This document shows positions 9,440 through 22,016 of a stretch of 64,000 nt of DNA, piece after piece (within the stretch, counting starts at the first letter, position 1; every line of letters begins with the position of its first letter). Below the pieces are notes generated by a model. It saw only the letters and a program-made list of their open reading frames with translations. It did not search any database and had not been told where the DNA came from. The position numbers and the translations under genes were made by a program. This stretch comes from Onchidella celtica (lineage: Eukaryota; Mollusca; Gastropoda; Systellommatophora; Onchidiidae): contig OZ007579.1 of the NCBI GenBank assembly GCA_963931925.1, forward strand, positions 46,770,382 through 46,834,381. Reading direction: 5' to 3'.

Positions 9440-12400
9440 AAATATTTCACAGTGTTAGAGCAATCAATTCCTTTGCATCAGAAAACAGTTTCCTTTATCA
9501 AACTTAAACCGCTTTCATTAAAGCAATAGGCCATGCTTTGTCATAAAGTGTATAAACTCACGACAAGAAATATGATGAAAACTTACTCACTTCCTTGACA
9601 AAGTGCGTCACTGCTGTAAACTTCTACAATTGTGTTTTAACGTCTTTGCAACGAGCCAGACAGACGGGAAACAGTTGTGACTCAGTGTGCGATGCTTCAA
9701 CACCCCGTGCACTGAGTGAAAACCTATTCAAGACAATTTGTCTCAGTACAACATTAGACTTACAGCTATCCCTGTGTATCACAAAACGTTTTACTTTATT
9801 AAACTTGAACAGCTTCGATAAAGCAATCAGCTAAAATTGGTGATAAAGTGAATAAAATCAAGCAAGAAATTTCTAGAAAACTCACTCGGGGCCATGCAGT
9901 GGCGTAGCATGGGTTGTGAGCGCTTGGGGCAAGGCAAGTATTGCGCCCCTCCCCACCCCCCACCCCACCTGAGTCCCCACCGCCAGTCTAGTACCGAACC
10001 CCTTACCCCTTAGCATATATGTATTGGAGTGGAAGAAAAGTAAAGTAAAATGCAGTGAATGCTAATACAATCAAATGTATTTAAAATATCCTGGTTTTAA
10101 TTTGAACAAATTTTCCAAGAACAGTATCGAAATCTCTCTCAGTTGACAGTATTACCAGGTTACTCAGTCTTTCTAGGTTCATTGCAAAATCTCTGATACT
10201 TTTGATTAATTTAAGCTTCGAGAAACTTCTGTCGCAACTGGCCATTGAAACGGTGTCTTGCCGAAGGAGGTGATCATGAGGCTATAATTTTGATGCAATT
10301 CGTCAAAGCTAGTGATTGACACCCTGAAGTACATGTAGTTGGAAAATTTTACATGGTCCTTTCTTAGATCATGAATAAGGGTGTAAAATGCCCACGACTT
10401 GGTCAATCAAAGGATACACCCACAATGAGTGCCCTGCCTCTTCTTCTTTCGGAAGTACAAGAAGTATAGGATGAGAAGCCGATCACTCTATACTGTACAA
10501 TTATTACGTACTGCAAACTAAATAAAAATAAAAATAAAACGGAGATACCTAAGCGCGGGTGCGATTTTGCCCGCCTCGTGCTAATGCTCGGGCATGGGTG
10601 CACCCGTGCCGTGTGAAAGGAGTCTGATAGTTTCGAGATTTTGCGCCCCTTGGAAGTTTGGGCCCGGGGCAACCGCCCCTGTAGCCATGTCCACTCCACG
10701 CCACTGGAGCCATGTCACGCTGGCCGTGTTGTCGTGCGACATGACTGAACAAAACTATTGAACCCAAAGACAGCTCTGGTCACAGTATCCCACGTTTGAT
10801 TGATCAATGGTCGAATGTGACGTCACGGACAATGTGTCATAGCTCTCGCGTCTCTGACAAAATACGTCACTGCTGTTAACCTCAACATTTTTGTTTTTCC
10901 GCCTATACAACAAGCCAAGTCTAGACGAAACAGTTTCGATTCAGTACGCAATGGTTCATGGAAGTTTAAGTCGGAGTCAAAACCAAGACAGGCCAGACTT
11001 GACTCAGTGTGCCACTAGCCTTTCAGATGTAAGGATCATGAGAAGATGGATCACTGGCCACTGTCCTTAAAAAAAAATAAAAAAATTATTATGTATATTA
11101 TGAACATCAGATAAATTTACAAACCACTTGCTCGGCCTTACTTCTTGAACTACAAAGGGCTTGGAAAATTCTTACAGCATGAACTTAGACTCCGTTACTG
11201 ATTTATAGCGATATTTGGATTATACACTGAGGTTGCCCTGACAATTTTAGCCTTTTCAGATATAACAGAAATAAACTAAGGGAAAATTAACAGTTTAATG
11301 GTCCAATTCTGTCCATTCAGTGGCGTCTGTATCTTTCTGGTAATGAAAAGTACGACATGTCTTTAAAAAAACGTAAAAAAAAAATTAATTAATCGATCTC
11401 CGGTGGTCTAATCCACTTGGTGACTTCTTGACAAAGCTGCGGCACTGAGAGAGACCATAGTTATGCAAAGAACTTCTCCAAAGAAAATTATACTTACAAA
11501 AGATCTTACGTTCATTATTCAGTCTTACTCAGAACCAGACTGGACCGGCTGCAAAAACCGATGAAATGACTTCAGTTAACAAGGACTGCTCGTTTGAGTG
11601 TTAGAGCTTTGTTGTACAAAAAAGAACTTCAAACTGAGAGAACTTGTGGCTAATAATAACTTATTGTTGAAATTCTCGCTGAAGAGCGCGTGCTCCATGT
11701 AAAGGAATTTTGCATTTTCTGTCAATGTCATGTTGTGTGTATGTGTGTGTCTACGTGGGGAAGGGTGGGTGGTTTGGGGGAGGGTGGAGGAGGGGGGGGG
11801 GAATCGTCAAATAAGTTTAAATAAGATTAAAATAAGATTAAATAAAACAATGAATAACCAGATTGCTTTGTCTCAGAAGGAAAATGCATGCAGTGATGAG
11901 TTCATCAAAATAAAGGGAAGTCTGCACTTGGAGTGGAACTTTTCCATCTCACTTGACGTAAAATGTCGAAGGTTTCATGTGTTATCTTACACTTAAATCA
12001 TCGTTGACCATACTACAATGTGAGCAGAGTACATCCTTGTTGAAACTGTTTTCAGCGTTAGTTCTGCTGAGATAAACCAGTTCACAATTGATGATAGTTA
12101 TTCAGCTCTTGCAGGAGCGCTCGTGTACAAGAGTTTTCTGGTCATCTGCATAATTTGTTTAATGTCTTGCTTTTATTTCTTCTATTCCACACTACATTGA
12201 AATAATATATCTGTGTATTGCTCTAATTTTTGTGAACAATTAAAACCAAGCACGCTGAAAGCTTGACATCAAAATACTTTAGGTAAAAATGCACGCTGAA
12301 GATCTTATTCATGACTTCTTTGATAACAATCGGTTGCTCCGAGTTCAACGTCTAAAGTTAGGGAATATAATATGGGGTCATGCGGTAAGCGTACGATAGA

Positions 12401-13720
12401 TTACAGAGAATTGGCTGGCGTCCTAAAGTTGAATTTTGTAGATTATGATAACGACGACAAGGAAAGTGATACTGTGATTGATGAAACTTGAGCAGACACT
12501 TCGGAAAAGAAAAATTTACAGAGATTTTTTTGGCCCTAAAGCAGTTGACTCTGAGCTCTCGAGTCATGTGATTTCATAAATGTCATCGATTTTCGAGTGC
12601 CTTTATGTCTTGATCCCCTCCCCGTGTTCTCGGGCTCCATGGTGGCAAAGTGTAGATTTCAAAGTCAGAACAATAACTGTTCTCAAGAACTTCGAAGTTA
12701 GGTTGTGATCTCAGAATGATAACTGACGGCAACGTTAAAGCCATGACATTTGTTTCAATGTGCATCGTATCAACTCGAGTTTGGGATACACCAGACACGG
12801 CATTTAGTGCTCTACTTGTGCTGATACAAACAACAGAGATCACAACATGATAAAAGCCAAGCAAAATTGCACAGATTATTACTCAGTTGAAATTCCATGC
12901 GATGAAAAAAAAAATCCTTTTCACCATTAAACAATAAACAGATGGAAACATTTATTTTAGTTGTTGGTGACACTGACAGCGGTACGGTGTTGGTTGTTGT
13001 TATTGTAAGGTCCACAGCAGTCTGAGTCAAGTCTGTCTTGCCTCGGTGTTGAGGATTATAGAGTTAAAAAAAGACACCACGCACAAGGGTGACTGAAAGG
13101 TCCGTCTCTCTAATGAACTCAAATGAAGTTTAAAAGTCTGAGTCAAAACCGAAGCAAAACACTGCGCTGCCATTGCAGCTCGTAAACTTGTGGTTCACTT
13201 ACGGTGATAACAGAAATTTGAGATCCGAATTGTGCAATGAAACAGCCGTGGCCTTATAATTGTAAAGACATAGAATTTTTGTCTGTACCTGCAAAGTGAT
13301 TTCTACTTACTCGTAGTGTGTGTGAGAATCAAACATTACCACAGTTTACATCTATTGATGATCCGTCCTCAACATCAATCCAATTTTATCTTTAAATATG
13401 TACTGTTATCAGATTTTTTCTTTTCCATACCGCTACCCAACGGGCAGTGCATATAGTGCTAGTGTGAAGCAAAATTTAAGGGCGGTGAGCCGCCGGTCTG
13501 GTACCTACGCCAGCTTTGGTCTGTTTCACCCCTTAGTCTCGAGTCATGTTTTGACAGAAATGTCATCGATCTTCACGTTACTTTCTTTCTTGATCTCTTC
13601 CCAATCTTCCCGAGTTTTCTAAGCGGTCGAGTGTACATCTTGACAATCTTTGAACAATGGCTTTTCTCGAGAACTGAAGTGGCTGTGGTGATCTCATAAT
13701 GATAACTTGCTGGAAAATTC
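9440..13720. repeat. Degenerate tandem duplications, interrupted by a hAT element
   Basis: Related blocks recur. 9455-9700 resembles 9765-9888 plus 10855-10956 (shared TGACAAARTRCGTCACTGCTG, then CAACRAGCCA, then AAACAGTT). 12558-12730 resembles 13538-13712 at an offset of 980 bp (CTCGAGTCATGT, AATGTCATCGAT, GTGATCTCA-AATGATAACT). Phrases such as GTCRGAGTCAAAACC recur at 10.97 and 13.13 kb. No gene is visible. Copies are too diverged for a clean unit length to be read by eye. Confidence 0.45.
9897..10706 (-). mobile_element. Defective hAT element carrying a Harbinger-like transposase piece
   Basis: Termini CAGTGGCGTAG and, complemented, CAGTGGCGTGG are flanked by GGGCCATG (9889-9896) and GAGCCATG (10707-10714), an 8-bp duplication with one mismatch as in hAT. 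On the minus strand about 10250-10090 encodes a broken version of the hAT C-terminal dimerisation domain, with DRSFSKLKLIK followed by LERLSNLVILS. Just upstream on the same strand, about 10406-10270 encodes WAFYTLIHDLRKDHVKFSNY and FRVSITSFDEL, the N-terminal signature of PIF/Harbinger transposases. Either a Harbinger fragment inserted into the hAT copy or the element is chimeric. The frames are interrupted, so it is not autonomous. Confidence 0.6.
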
Positions 13721-14869
13721 TGAGGTAGGGATTTTCCTGATGTGTTCCTCCTTCTAATGTCTTGGACAGCGACAGGCAGTGTGTCAGGATAGGGCGAGAT
13801 ACAACTTACAGTTTTGATAGATCAATGAAAAAAATTAAAATGCTATGGGGCAAACGGTTTGTATCATTGACATTTTGCCAGGGGTTTTAATCAGTTTCAA
13901 CGCAGGGTTTTGCATATCATGTAATATTCTCTTTTTTCCCTTACTGTCTTTTGTCAGACTTCACTTTGTAATGTAGGAGTTGTGTATAGGTTTTAATTGC
14001 ACAATGTTAATCTAGGCAAGTGTTTCTCAGCCTATTTTATCCCAAGCCCAACTTCATTTAAAAATAACAACCCAAAAAAACGTGCGCCCGTCGTGATCAG
14101 ACAAGGTTAGTATACAGTTTATACTAAAAGATGTTACTTAAAAGTACACATGTATATATATATACACATGTATAATAATTAATATATTCAGTAGGTACAC
14201 ATTGAAAGGAAGTTTCAATTAAAACTTTTAAGTTTTATTCACTTGTTTCTCACTTCAATGGGTTAAATATTTTATACAAACCTTTAGAAAATGAACCGCA
14301 CTGGAACGCATAAGCCAACAGATGCATAATTATACTTTAAAGGCTGTTGTGGCAAGTACGTATGCACCCCAAGCGTTTTGTGCGTGAGATGCCTACGTAT
14401 ACGTACCTATCCATAACCTCGTCCTTATCCTCAACCCTAAATCTGATCAAATCCTTAACATTGCCCCCTACCCTGCCAACCCCAAAACAGGAAGAAAAAA
14501 AAATCTGAAAGAATAATTTAATTAATTAAGGCTGTTCTTAGAAGTGTTTCCTGAGGAGCTCTTTAGCTCTGGACAAAAAAGGCTTTCAAATTGGTAACCC
14601 TAGTACAAAAAACTCGGGGGACGTCCGTACTTGTAACAACATTCATATACGAATTACATGACTAAAAAGAAATGATTATTATATTACGGCAAGGTGATCC
14701 ATCCCAGTAAAATTGAATAAAGATTTCTCTTCCTCACTGTCCTTCCTCGGGAAGTCATTCATTTTGAGTTTGTGACTGTAACAGTTGATGCAAATTTCAG
14801 CACGTTATGATGGGGAGAGTCAGATGAACTGATCGTCTACCCCTTAAAAACGAAACTGTCTCGAACTGT
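13721..14869. other. Non-coding stretch, nothing recognised
   Basis: AT-rich. It includes an ACATGTATATATATATACACATGT palindromic stretch near 14147-14172 and a TGTTTCTCAGCC phrase near 14021 that may be a worn hAT end. No exon is supported. Confidence 0.45.
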
Positions 14870-15404
14870 TGTAGAAATAAATAACAGGATCCGATGAACA
14901 ATTAATACTAACTTTAATAACTGTAAACACGAGCTGATATCCACAAGTTACTTACACCTATCAGGGAAGGCACTATAATATATCTGACCACGACTAGATT
15001 TACACCTACGACCTGCATCCATGGTTTGCACACCCACGATTTGCACCACCCCTACTCGCCTGGCCCTCCTTATATATATTCTATCCAGGAACGTTCAGGA
15101 AGCGGCTTAACCGCCCCATAAGCACGAGACCGACCTAGATCGTTCGGGACACATATAAGCCAACCAATCGTACACAGATACGTCACAGAATTACATCACT
15201 CAAGGTCGACCAAGCGTAATCTCGGACACTGCAGTACCTTCTAGATTTTCTAGACATTCTACAGTGAAACAAACAAACCACATCAAAGAAAAATACCGGC
15301 CTTGCTGGCGAGAGGGGGGAGGAAGGTCGCCGAGTGAGACTCGCCAAGCGGGGGGGGGGGGGGGGGTGAGAAAATATCGATCGTCCTACTAGTGGGACGC
15401 TACA
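14870..15404 (-). repeat. Probable solo LTR related to element 1
   Basis: On the minus strand the segment starts TGTAGCGTCCC and ends TTTCTACA. It has a TATATATAAGG promoter-like box, then a tail reading ACAGTTATTAAAG, TTAGTATTAA and ATCGGATC before TTATTTATTTCTACA. That tail matches block by block the R/U5 part of the element 1 LTR. No internal retroelement ORF adjoins it. ACTGT occurs directly before it (14865-14869) and at 15408-15412, three bases off the expected end, so the duplication is uncertain. An internal run of 17 G interrupts it at about 15350-15366. Confidence 0.55.
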
Positions 15405-15407
15405 GTG

Positions 15408-17809
15408 ACTGTCATTAAATTTCATTCAATACAACGTGAAGTCATTTATTTTGAGTTTGTGACTGACATTAAATTTCATTCAATACAACATGAAATTTGT
15501 TTCAAAGAAACAATAAAATAATGAGTGGACAATTTTGTTGTAGTAATTTGAGGAGGCTCGAAGTTTAGCAATGAGAAGGAAAACAACAACAACAACAAAA
15601 ACCTTTTGCAACAATTCATTTTTTGCTTCTGAAATCTCTAGCTGATTTATGGAATAAGGCAAAGGCTGCATGGGAGATAACAACTATGATGTCCGTTTTT
15701 ATGGAGTTTTTGATTTGAAAAGGATGCAGTAGATTTTTATCAGGCAAAGTCAAGTGATTTTTCACAATCCATAGCCTGCATGGGCTTTAAAACACAAATT
15801 TAGAATAGGCTCAAGTCTATTAAGTTAGACTGACAAAGAAACAGTGACAGAAGAAAAATAAGAATGTTCAGTTATGAACAGATGTTTAATCATCTTTTCT
15901 ACATTTCAATATCACAATGCCAATTTTTTCATCATTTGGAACAAACAAGATAATTACAATATCTTTCCCTGAATTTATGTACATATACAATCTTTATACA
16001 AATCATGTGTCTATTTCAGTATTTGCTGTCAAACACAAATCTATTCGGCCTACCACTCACATTTGCACGCTGGTAATAAATTTCACATTTTTGTGTTTGC
16101 CACAGGATTAGGTCTACGTTTTCTACATTTCCCGAGTGCACACCTGCATCCTCACAGTGGTCGCCTTATCTTACAAACAGAGACACAGATCTTCCAGTTA
16201 AATGACCATTCCAGTATCTGGCACTTTATATAAAGGGAAACTAACTATGAGTTACATAATATAAGATTGCCATAGACAGAAGAATATACATACAACGTAA
16301 AACCCAGTTTCACCCTAAATGCAAGACAGTTCTGTAAAATACAGGATGCTTGGCAGGTCTAGAAGCATCACCTACCCTGAGACAAAAATGGTAAAACTGG
16401 ACGACAAAATACATGTCGCAAGGACTAATTGACATATGGTCAAACTCATCATGGAAAACACTGATTTGGGCGATAACAAAGAGATGTAGGTCATACCTAT
16501 ATTTGTGTGTATTCCAACTATTTGTTCATCATTTAGAGCATCATATGTCTGATAAGTGACTCTACTATAGAACACATTGCAAGATAAGCTAATAAAAAAT
16601 TAATAGTACTGTACTAAAGAATATCAATTCATATGTTTATTTTCTTTGGACTGTTCAAATGGCCAACTCATTGTCACATGAATACAATACATTGCAATGT
16701 GGGTGTATTTTTTAGCAGAGTACCACTAAGGAGCCTTGTACCTTTTTCTAGCAAGCTTTAGGCTTTCTTGAAGGAATTATGTCATCACTGTGTTTTCAGG
16801 TTCTCTTGGGATTCAAAATTTAATAATTGACCCTATAATCCAGAGTGGCTAATGGGATTGAAATGCTAACTTGTAGCTGATCTGTGGGTACTTCTGGACA
16901 AGTGTACTGAAAGGTGCCAAAGTAAATGACTCAATCATTTTATAAATGTTCTATTCATTCATGGGATCGCTGGATGCCGCTCAACAATTTCCAAACATAT
17001 TCAACTCACTGAAGACTGGGCGTTTTTGACATTTCACAACTGGTGCAGACTGGCCATTTGGGAGGTATTCTCAAAATATTGTGAGACTTTGAATCAATCA
17101 ATCCCAAAGGCATTTTGAAAAATTAAAGATAAAATATTTGATCTATGCAACAAACAAAACATAAATACTTCAGGTCTCATACTTTTTTCATTTATGATTC
17201 TTTTGACAATTGCCGCTTTTTTTTAAAGTTCATAATGAATTTCGGTTACAGAAATAAAAATCGCTGCATGTAGTGCATAGTCGGGATCTAGGTCTAGATC
17301 TACCTCCTGAAACATATCATCAACATCTGATACAATAGAATCATCTTCATCATCAAATAAAGAGAAGACTTTAGATCTTTCAGACTTAGTTCTGACACCA
17401 TTGTCACTTTGTTTTCAGTGCAAGTGATCTCCCTTCCAATTCCATTAATCAAAAACGTGCTACCCGACTTCCAGGAAACTTCACATGAAACAAAACAAAA
17501 GGCTCCTTTAGCCTAAAGGACTGTTCCTGTCACTCTAACAGGAATGATATAGGCTGAAAAATTTTGAAAGTTGACCTCGTTGGGGCACCGGGAACCTTCC
17601 ACGGCAACTCACAGTGCTTCACGTTGATGCAGGGGGAAATGTCTTCAGTGAGTTACCCAAAGCAGTAACACTGTAAGAAACTTCTTACCAAACATATACA
17701 CTTAAAAAAGTATCAAGTTACAGCACTCTGACATTAAAAATTTTATGCCCACCTACACCTAGACTAGAAGGCCAAACAGGGTAATACAATAAAGGAAGCA
17801 AAACAACTC
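15408..17809 (-). other. Downstream/3' UTR region of the DAPIT-like gene
   Basis: Stretch after the stop codon of the minus-strand gene at 17810. The sequence is AT-rich and without transposon signatures from about 15.7 kb on. On the minus strand an AATAAA signal lies at 16636-16641 (TTTATT on the plus strand), a possible polyadenylation signal about 1.17 kb after the stop. A short local duplication (GTGACTGTCATTAAATTTC and GTGACTGACATTAAATTTC) lies at 15405-15490. Confidence 0.35.
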
Positions 17810-17914
17810 TCATTCTGATGTAACTATGACTGTTTTGTCTGCCTTGGAGTCCTTGTATCTCTTCCACATATACAATCCCACCATGCCCGCTGTCAGGTAC
17901 GTTGCCACCACAAT
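17810..17914 (-). CDS. DAPIT-like ATP synthase membrane subunit, last coding exon
   Basis: The exon follows a minus-strand acceptor TTTTGTTCCAG and encodes 34 residues and a TGA stop. It starts in phase 0 with IVVATYLTAGMVGLYMWKRY, one transmembrane helix closed by basic residues, and ends DKTVIVTSE. In DAPIT (ATP synthase membrane subunit K, an accessory subunit of the inner-membrane F1Fo complex implicated in dimer stability) the matching region is a GRxN motif, then VLATY, a single helix and a basic tail. Here the preceding exon ends GRLN, so the junction reproduces that pattern. The identification rests on short similarity by eye. Another small single-pass membrane protein is the alternative. 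Confidence 0.6.
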   Translation of the reverse strand: MVVATYLTAGMVGLYMWKRYKDSKADKTVIVTSE

Positions 17915-18838
17915 CTGGAACAAAATTGAATTGTCAGAGCATCAACAAAGATAGTATGAAGATCCTTCTGAATTAAAGGCACTGAAACTATACAGAATGA
18001 CAAACATGGAGAATAAGTAATGATATTATGGTGAATGAAATTTGGATTTGTTTGGTTACAACTTGAATTAAAAAAAAAAAAGTACCCACTTGTCTCCTGA
18101 GATTGATTAACTTTGAGAAAACAGCAACAACAACATCAACAAGAAAAAGCACCGGATATGTGACTTAAAAGTTGATGGTGCAATAAAAATAATATTCAAA
18201 CTGTTTGTTTTTCTTTAAAAAACATCCAGTGGAAAAGAAAAAAAAAGAGAGAGAGAGAGAGAGAGACAGACTCATCCTCGTGAGCTGTGGGCAAAAATCC
18301 TGTGACAGCTTTTGAGTGTCAATAAATAATACATGAATGTTTGTCACAGCACTTGGCATTTATAACTTAACTACACGCTGATAGGTGACAATAAAATTAT
18401 GATGAAATACAGTAATATGGAATTGGAGCAGGAGAATTATACAATTTATAGACTCAAAACAAATGCCAGTGTCAGTGTGGACAGATTATGCCACTGCCTA
18501 ATTTTTTAAAGCTGGCAACCCACCAAAATTAACTAGTAAGTTTTCCTTTTCAGATGTCACTCTTGCACTTGTAAAGAACTGTCTAAAATCTGAGTTTAGA
18601 CTTGTAATACTAATCCTAGCCTTGTGTCTTTTATTTGGGAGGTACAGTAAACTATGTTCGATGAAAGAGTGCTCTTTCAATCATAATTTTAATATTTTTC
18701 ATCAAAGTTTCACTGAAATTAGTGAAATCCTCAAGGATTATTAAATAACAATGTTTTACAAAAAAGTGTGCCACTGTCTTCAAAAGCTGCAAAATGGGCG
18801 TAGGCATGGATCTTTTGAATACTTGATTGACTGCTTAC

Positions 18839-18935
18839 ATTAAGTCTTCCCTCTTTAGTGACAGTGCTGAAATGTCTCCTCCAACCTGAGAGAGCTCTGT
18901 CCTTCCGATCAATACTGGAATAGTCTCCCCTTGTT
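18839..18935 (-). CDS. DAPIT-like gene, middle coding exon
   Basis: The 97-nt exon lies between a CATATTTTCAG acceptor and an AAT|GTAAGC donor. One base completes the codon split with exon 1 and 32 residues follow, ending RRHFSTVTKEGRLN. That end aligns with the KYFNSYTxxGRxN motif of DAPIT, the segment before the membrane helix. Phase is 2 in and 0 out, consistent with both neighbours. The preceding TRGDYSSIDRKDRALSGW has no counterpart I recall in vertebrate DAPIT. Confidence 0.55.
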
Positions 18936-20281
18936 CTGAAAATATGACCATGAAATGAGATGGCCTTTTCATTCATTTAAGACAACACAAAATTTGTCCA
19001 AATTAACAAGATGTCAAAAATGAATTTCATAAATAGAAGCATATTTCTGAATGCAAACTGTGGGAGGAGTACCATATGAGTTACACAACTTCAGTCGGGT
19101 ACATATTTTGTGTTCTGAATGTTAACAGCTGAGCCCTGCATTTACTATAAAAACATCCACCTAGGGGACTAACTCGCCAGAGGAGCGCTGCCTCCTTGCA
19201 ACCCCCTGCTCATGGATGCGCCTAGAGTCGCTTCCTTGTAGTATCCCTATTATGTGATTCAAATCGAATTCCTTCCCAAACTACAAATGTGCGGTTTAGT
19301 TAAACTCACTTCAACTGAATGGTCTTGTCATGGATCAAATAAATCTGATTAATGTAGACATTTATAATCATGCTTGCAGTCTTCCTTCTCAAGAAAAATT
19401 TCACTACTTGGCCTGAACAACATTTTGGAATTCAAACAGCCTCAATCATCTTACAAACAGAACAGCCCAGTCTACAAAAATAATACTTTCCTCAGCAACC
19501 CGGATCACATTATTTCAAACATCATGGTAATTTAAACCTGCACCATACCAGAAAGTGCAGCCAAACCATCAAAAGACCACACCAGAAAGAAGACAGCAAC
19601 TTATTACAAAATATGGATCGCAAAAGCTAGGAAATGCTAGACTGTAAAACCCACATCAAGAAAGCTATTGCTCAACTTTGAAAATTGTCTCCTTTAAACA
19701 TAATAAATACCCTTAATACCATTTGTCAGTCACAAATTACATTTTCTAAACTGAATTTAGGTAAAACCTGCATGTTTCTAGGTTTTTGTCTCTAGGTTCT
19801 CAATGAGTTCTTGCAATTTGCTTTCATGTATATATTGATCTGTAGACAAATAAAGGCAACATTGTTGACTTTGACGAAAGAATCAGTGGGGTACCTCTGT
19901 GCATGCGACAGAGGTTCAGTATTTTAAACATAGGGTCCAAGATAAAATGGAGGGTAATTCTTTCAAATTATATGATAAAGAACAAAATAATTCTTAAATA
20001 AACACATTTTACATGTCAACGGATTTGTAGTCTGGGTATCTCACAAAATGTGAAGAAAGTATGCTGCCTGACGATGCTGAGTTTGCAGAGTATCTGTGGG
20101 CAATGGTGGCATGGTGTTACTTTAAATTTTTAAAGACTCCAGATTACAATTGCAACCTCTTTAAATGCTGCAAAACTGCAAAGTCACCAAACTGAAAGAG
20201 TAAGCTTTGCAATTATTTTTGCTGAAACACAGAAACAAAAGAAATGATCTTTTTAACCCCATCATAATTTTCAAGAATTAC

Positions 20282-20373
20282 CCTAGCCATGTGAAGAGGC
20301 TGGACACACTGGTGGTGCCTGGTGTTTTGGGTCCTCCTGTGGCATTTGTTAGATGATCAGGGCCAGTGGACAT
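20282..20373 (-). CDS. DAPIT-like gene, first coding exon
   Basis: ATG at 20373 (context AAGATGT) opens 30 codons plus two bases, MSTGPDHLTNATGG through SLFTWL, then a CTAGG|GTAATT donor. The exon probably begins at 20391 after an acceptor-like TTGCTTACCAG, so a further 5' non-coding exon may lie upstream. Spliced with the other two exons the frame is continuous over 294 nt, 97 residues. That is longer than the roughly 58-residue vertebrate DAPIT because of the N-terminal extension. This exon taken alone has little family signal; it is included on phase and position. Confidence 0.45.
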
Positions 20374-20391
20374 CTTGCTCGAGTCACAAAA

Positions 20392-21599
20392 CTGGTAAGC
20401 AAATCAAATAAACAGAGATTGTGACAAGACATAAACAGTACAAAGTCTGAATTTATTTGGCACATTAATTAAGCCCCAGGAAGACGGCACAGTTTTGTCT
20501 AAATTGAACTTGGACAGTAAAGGCACAGTTATGAATACATGTATTCTTTTTTAAATTTCCAGCGTTGGGTAACACCTGTTTGTAACAGAATGATGTTGGC
20601 AAAGGTGAGAAACAGAAAACATGCACAAATCTCTATATTCTGATCAGGTCAAGACTTATATAATTGTAAAGCTGGACTTACTGGTGCTGAGTTCAAACTG
20701 GTGACGCACCAACTATCAATAAAGCCTTCATTCTACTATCTACTAAGAGCAGCCTGGTAGAATTAACTACTGTTTTATGGCCACCTTTGCCATTATCATC
20801 ATGGCTATTCTTAGAATTTATGCATGGATAATCTGACATGCCTCCCTCTCCTCCATCCCCTTCTGCGCAACACTGACAACATCTAACTGGCTTCTGGTTA
20901 CAACAACCAAATAACTTTCCCAAACCTGTGAATACTCAAATTACTTGCTTACAGTGCATATTTAGCATTGTTATAAGACCAAGTTCAATATGAAAAAATT
21001 TTGAGAAAACCATTACCTAATACTAATATTATTCAACAAGGTGTTTATTAATTAATTAATATTTAACTTTCAGAAATTGCATGCACACATATTTGGAATA
21101 AAATTATTCGAGTTATTTACCAGCATCATTGCTTAATTCTTTATTTTCCCTCTGCTTTTGTTAATTAACACGACTTGTACAATAATTTGGTTCAAACAAA
21201 TTAACATTGGTAGGTTTTCAAAATGGAAGACAAAAAATGGGAGCTGTGAATTTCTGTTATTAACTGACAAAAAGTCTCCATGTGGGGATGCTACAGGCCT
21301 ACCCTCAAGTGTCAGTAGTGACAGATGTGGGAAGTGTTTGAACATGTTATGGCCTGCTCATGAGCCATGGACACACATGCCTCCCATGTCAGTCACTGCC
21401 AATATTAATAAGGGGTTAGCCCCTCAGCAAATACAGCCTTTGTAAATAACCTGACACCCTTGTTTTTGATTTAAATCTTGATTATTATTTGTCGGATTTG
21501 ATATGAAACTTTCAGTGATGCTAGATTATCTAATAATTAATATGAAAACGAATTAACACACTAAATCAAAAGATTGGACACATGTTAATTTATTGTGTT
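20392..21599. other. Upstream of the DAPIT-like gene, nothing firm
   Basis: This should contain the promoter of the minus-strand gene and perhaps its 5' UTR exon, but no specific signal is visible. A 76-codon minus ORF at 20693-20923 is cysteine-rich and unrecognised. AT-rich runs lie near 21000-21070. Confidence 0.4.
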
Positions 21600-22016
21600 A
21601 TTCACAATTAACAAGGGGTCATAATCAAAAGTAATAAGTCTTGTAACGAGGCTGTCCACCTCTTGCACTGATGACAGACTGGCATCGGTGGCGCGTATGC
21701 TGGATCAGTATTGTGATTGCAACAGTGTTTATTGACACTGGTCGAGCATTTGCCATTGCATTCAGTTCACCTATAGATTGCATTTTGAGCTGTTTTGAAG
21801 TGATTTCTTAAAACAGTGTCAAGTGTGAATAAATGCATCCTGTCTGCTAGTTGTCACTCTGGCTTTGCCTGGTCTTTGGTGGTCTTTTACAGTGCCAGTT
21901 GCTGCCAGACGATTTCTTGTGTCGTATACCGTCTCTATGCTGACGTTAAATCTCCTAGCTACAACAGCAATAAGGGGACGTGCAATTAAGCATCCCAACA
22001 ATCTAATTTCTTTCAT
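21600..22016 (-). mobile_element. Tc1/mariner-like transposase remnant
   Basis: A minus-strand ORF (22016-21819, 65 codons) has a helix-turn-helix-like pattern, LIAVVARRFNVSIETVYDTR, then RLAATGTVKDHQRPGKARVT and a SRQDAFI motif. This matches the layout of the Tc1 DNA-binding domain followed by its GRPR-like hook and T-x-R-x-D motif. Downstream on the same strand, to about 21600, short broken frames continue the pattern (QTV-like INTVAITILIQ, RHRCQSVISARGG). No DDE catalytic region is recognisable and the ends were not found. Confidence 0.5.

Noticed and set aside
10812..10822. TGACGTCA cAMP-response element
   Set aside because: A single 8-bp palindrome in transposon debris without a gene nearby.
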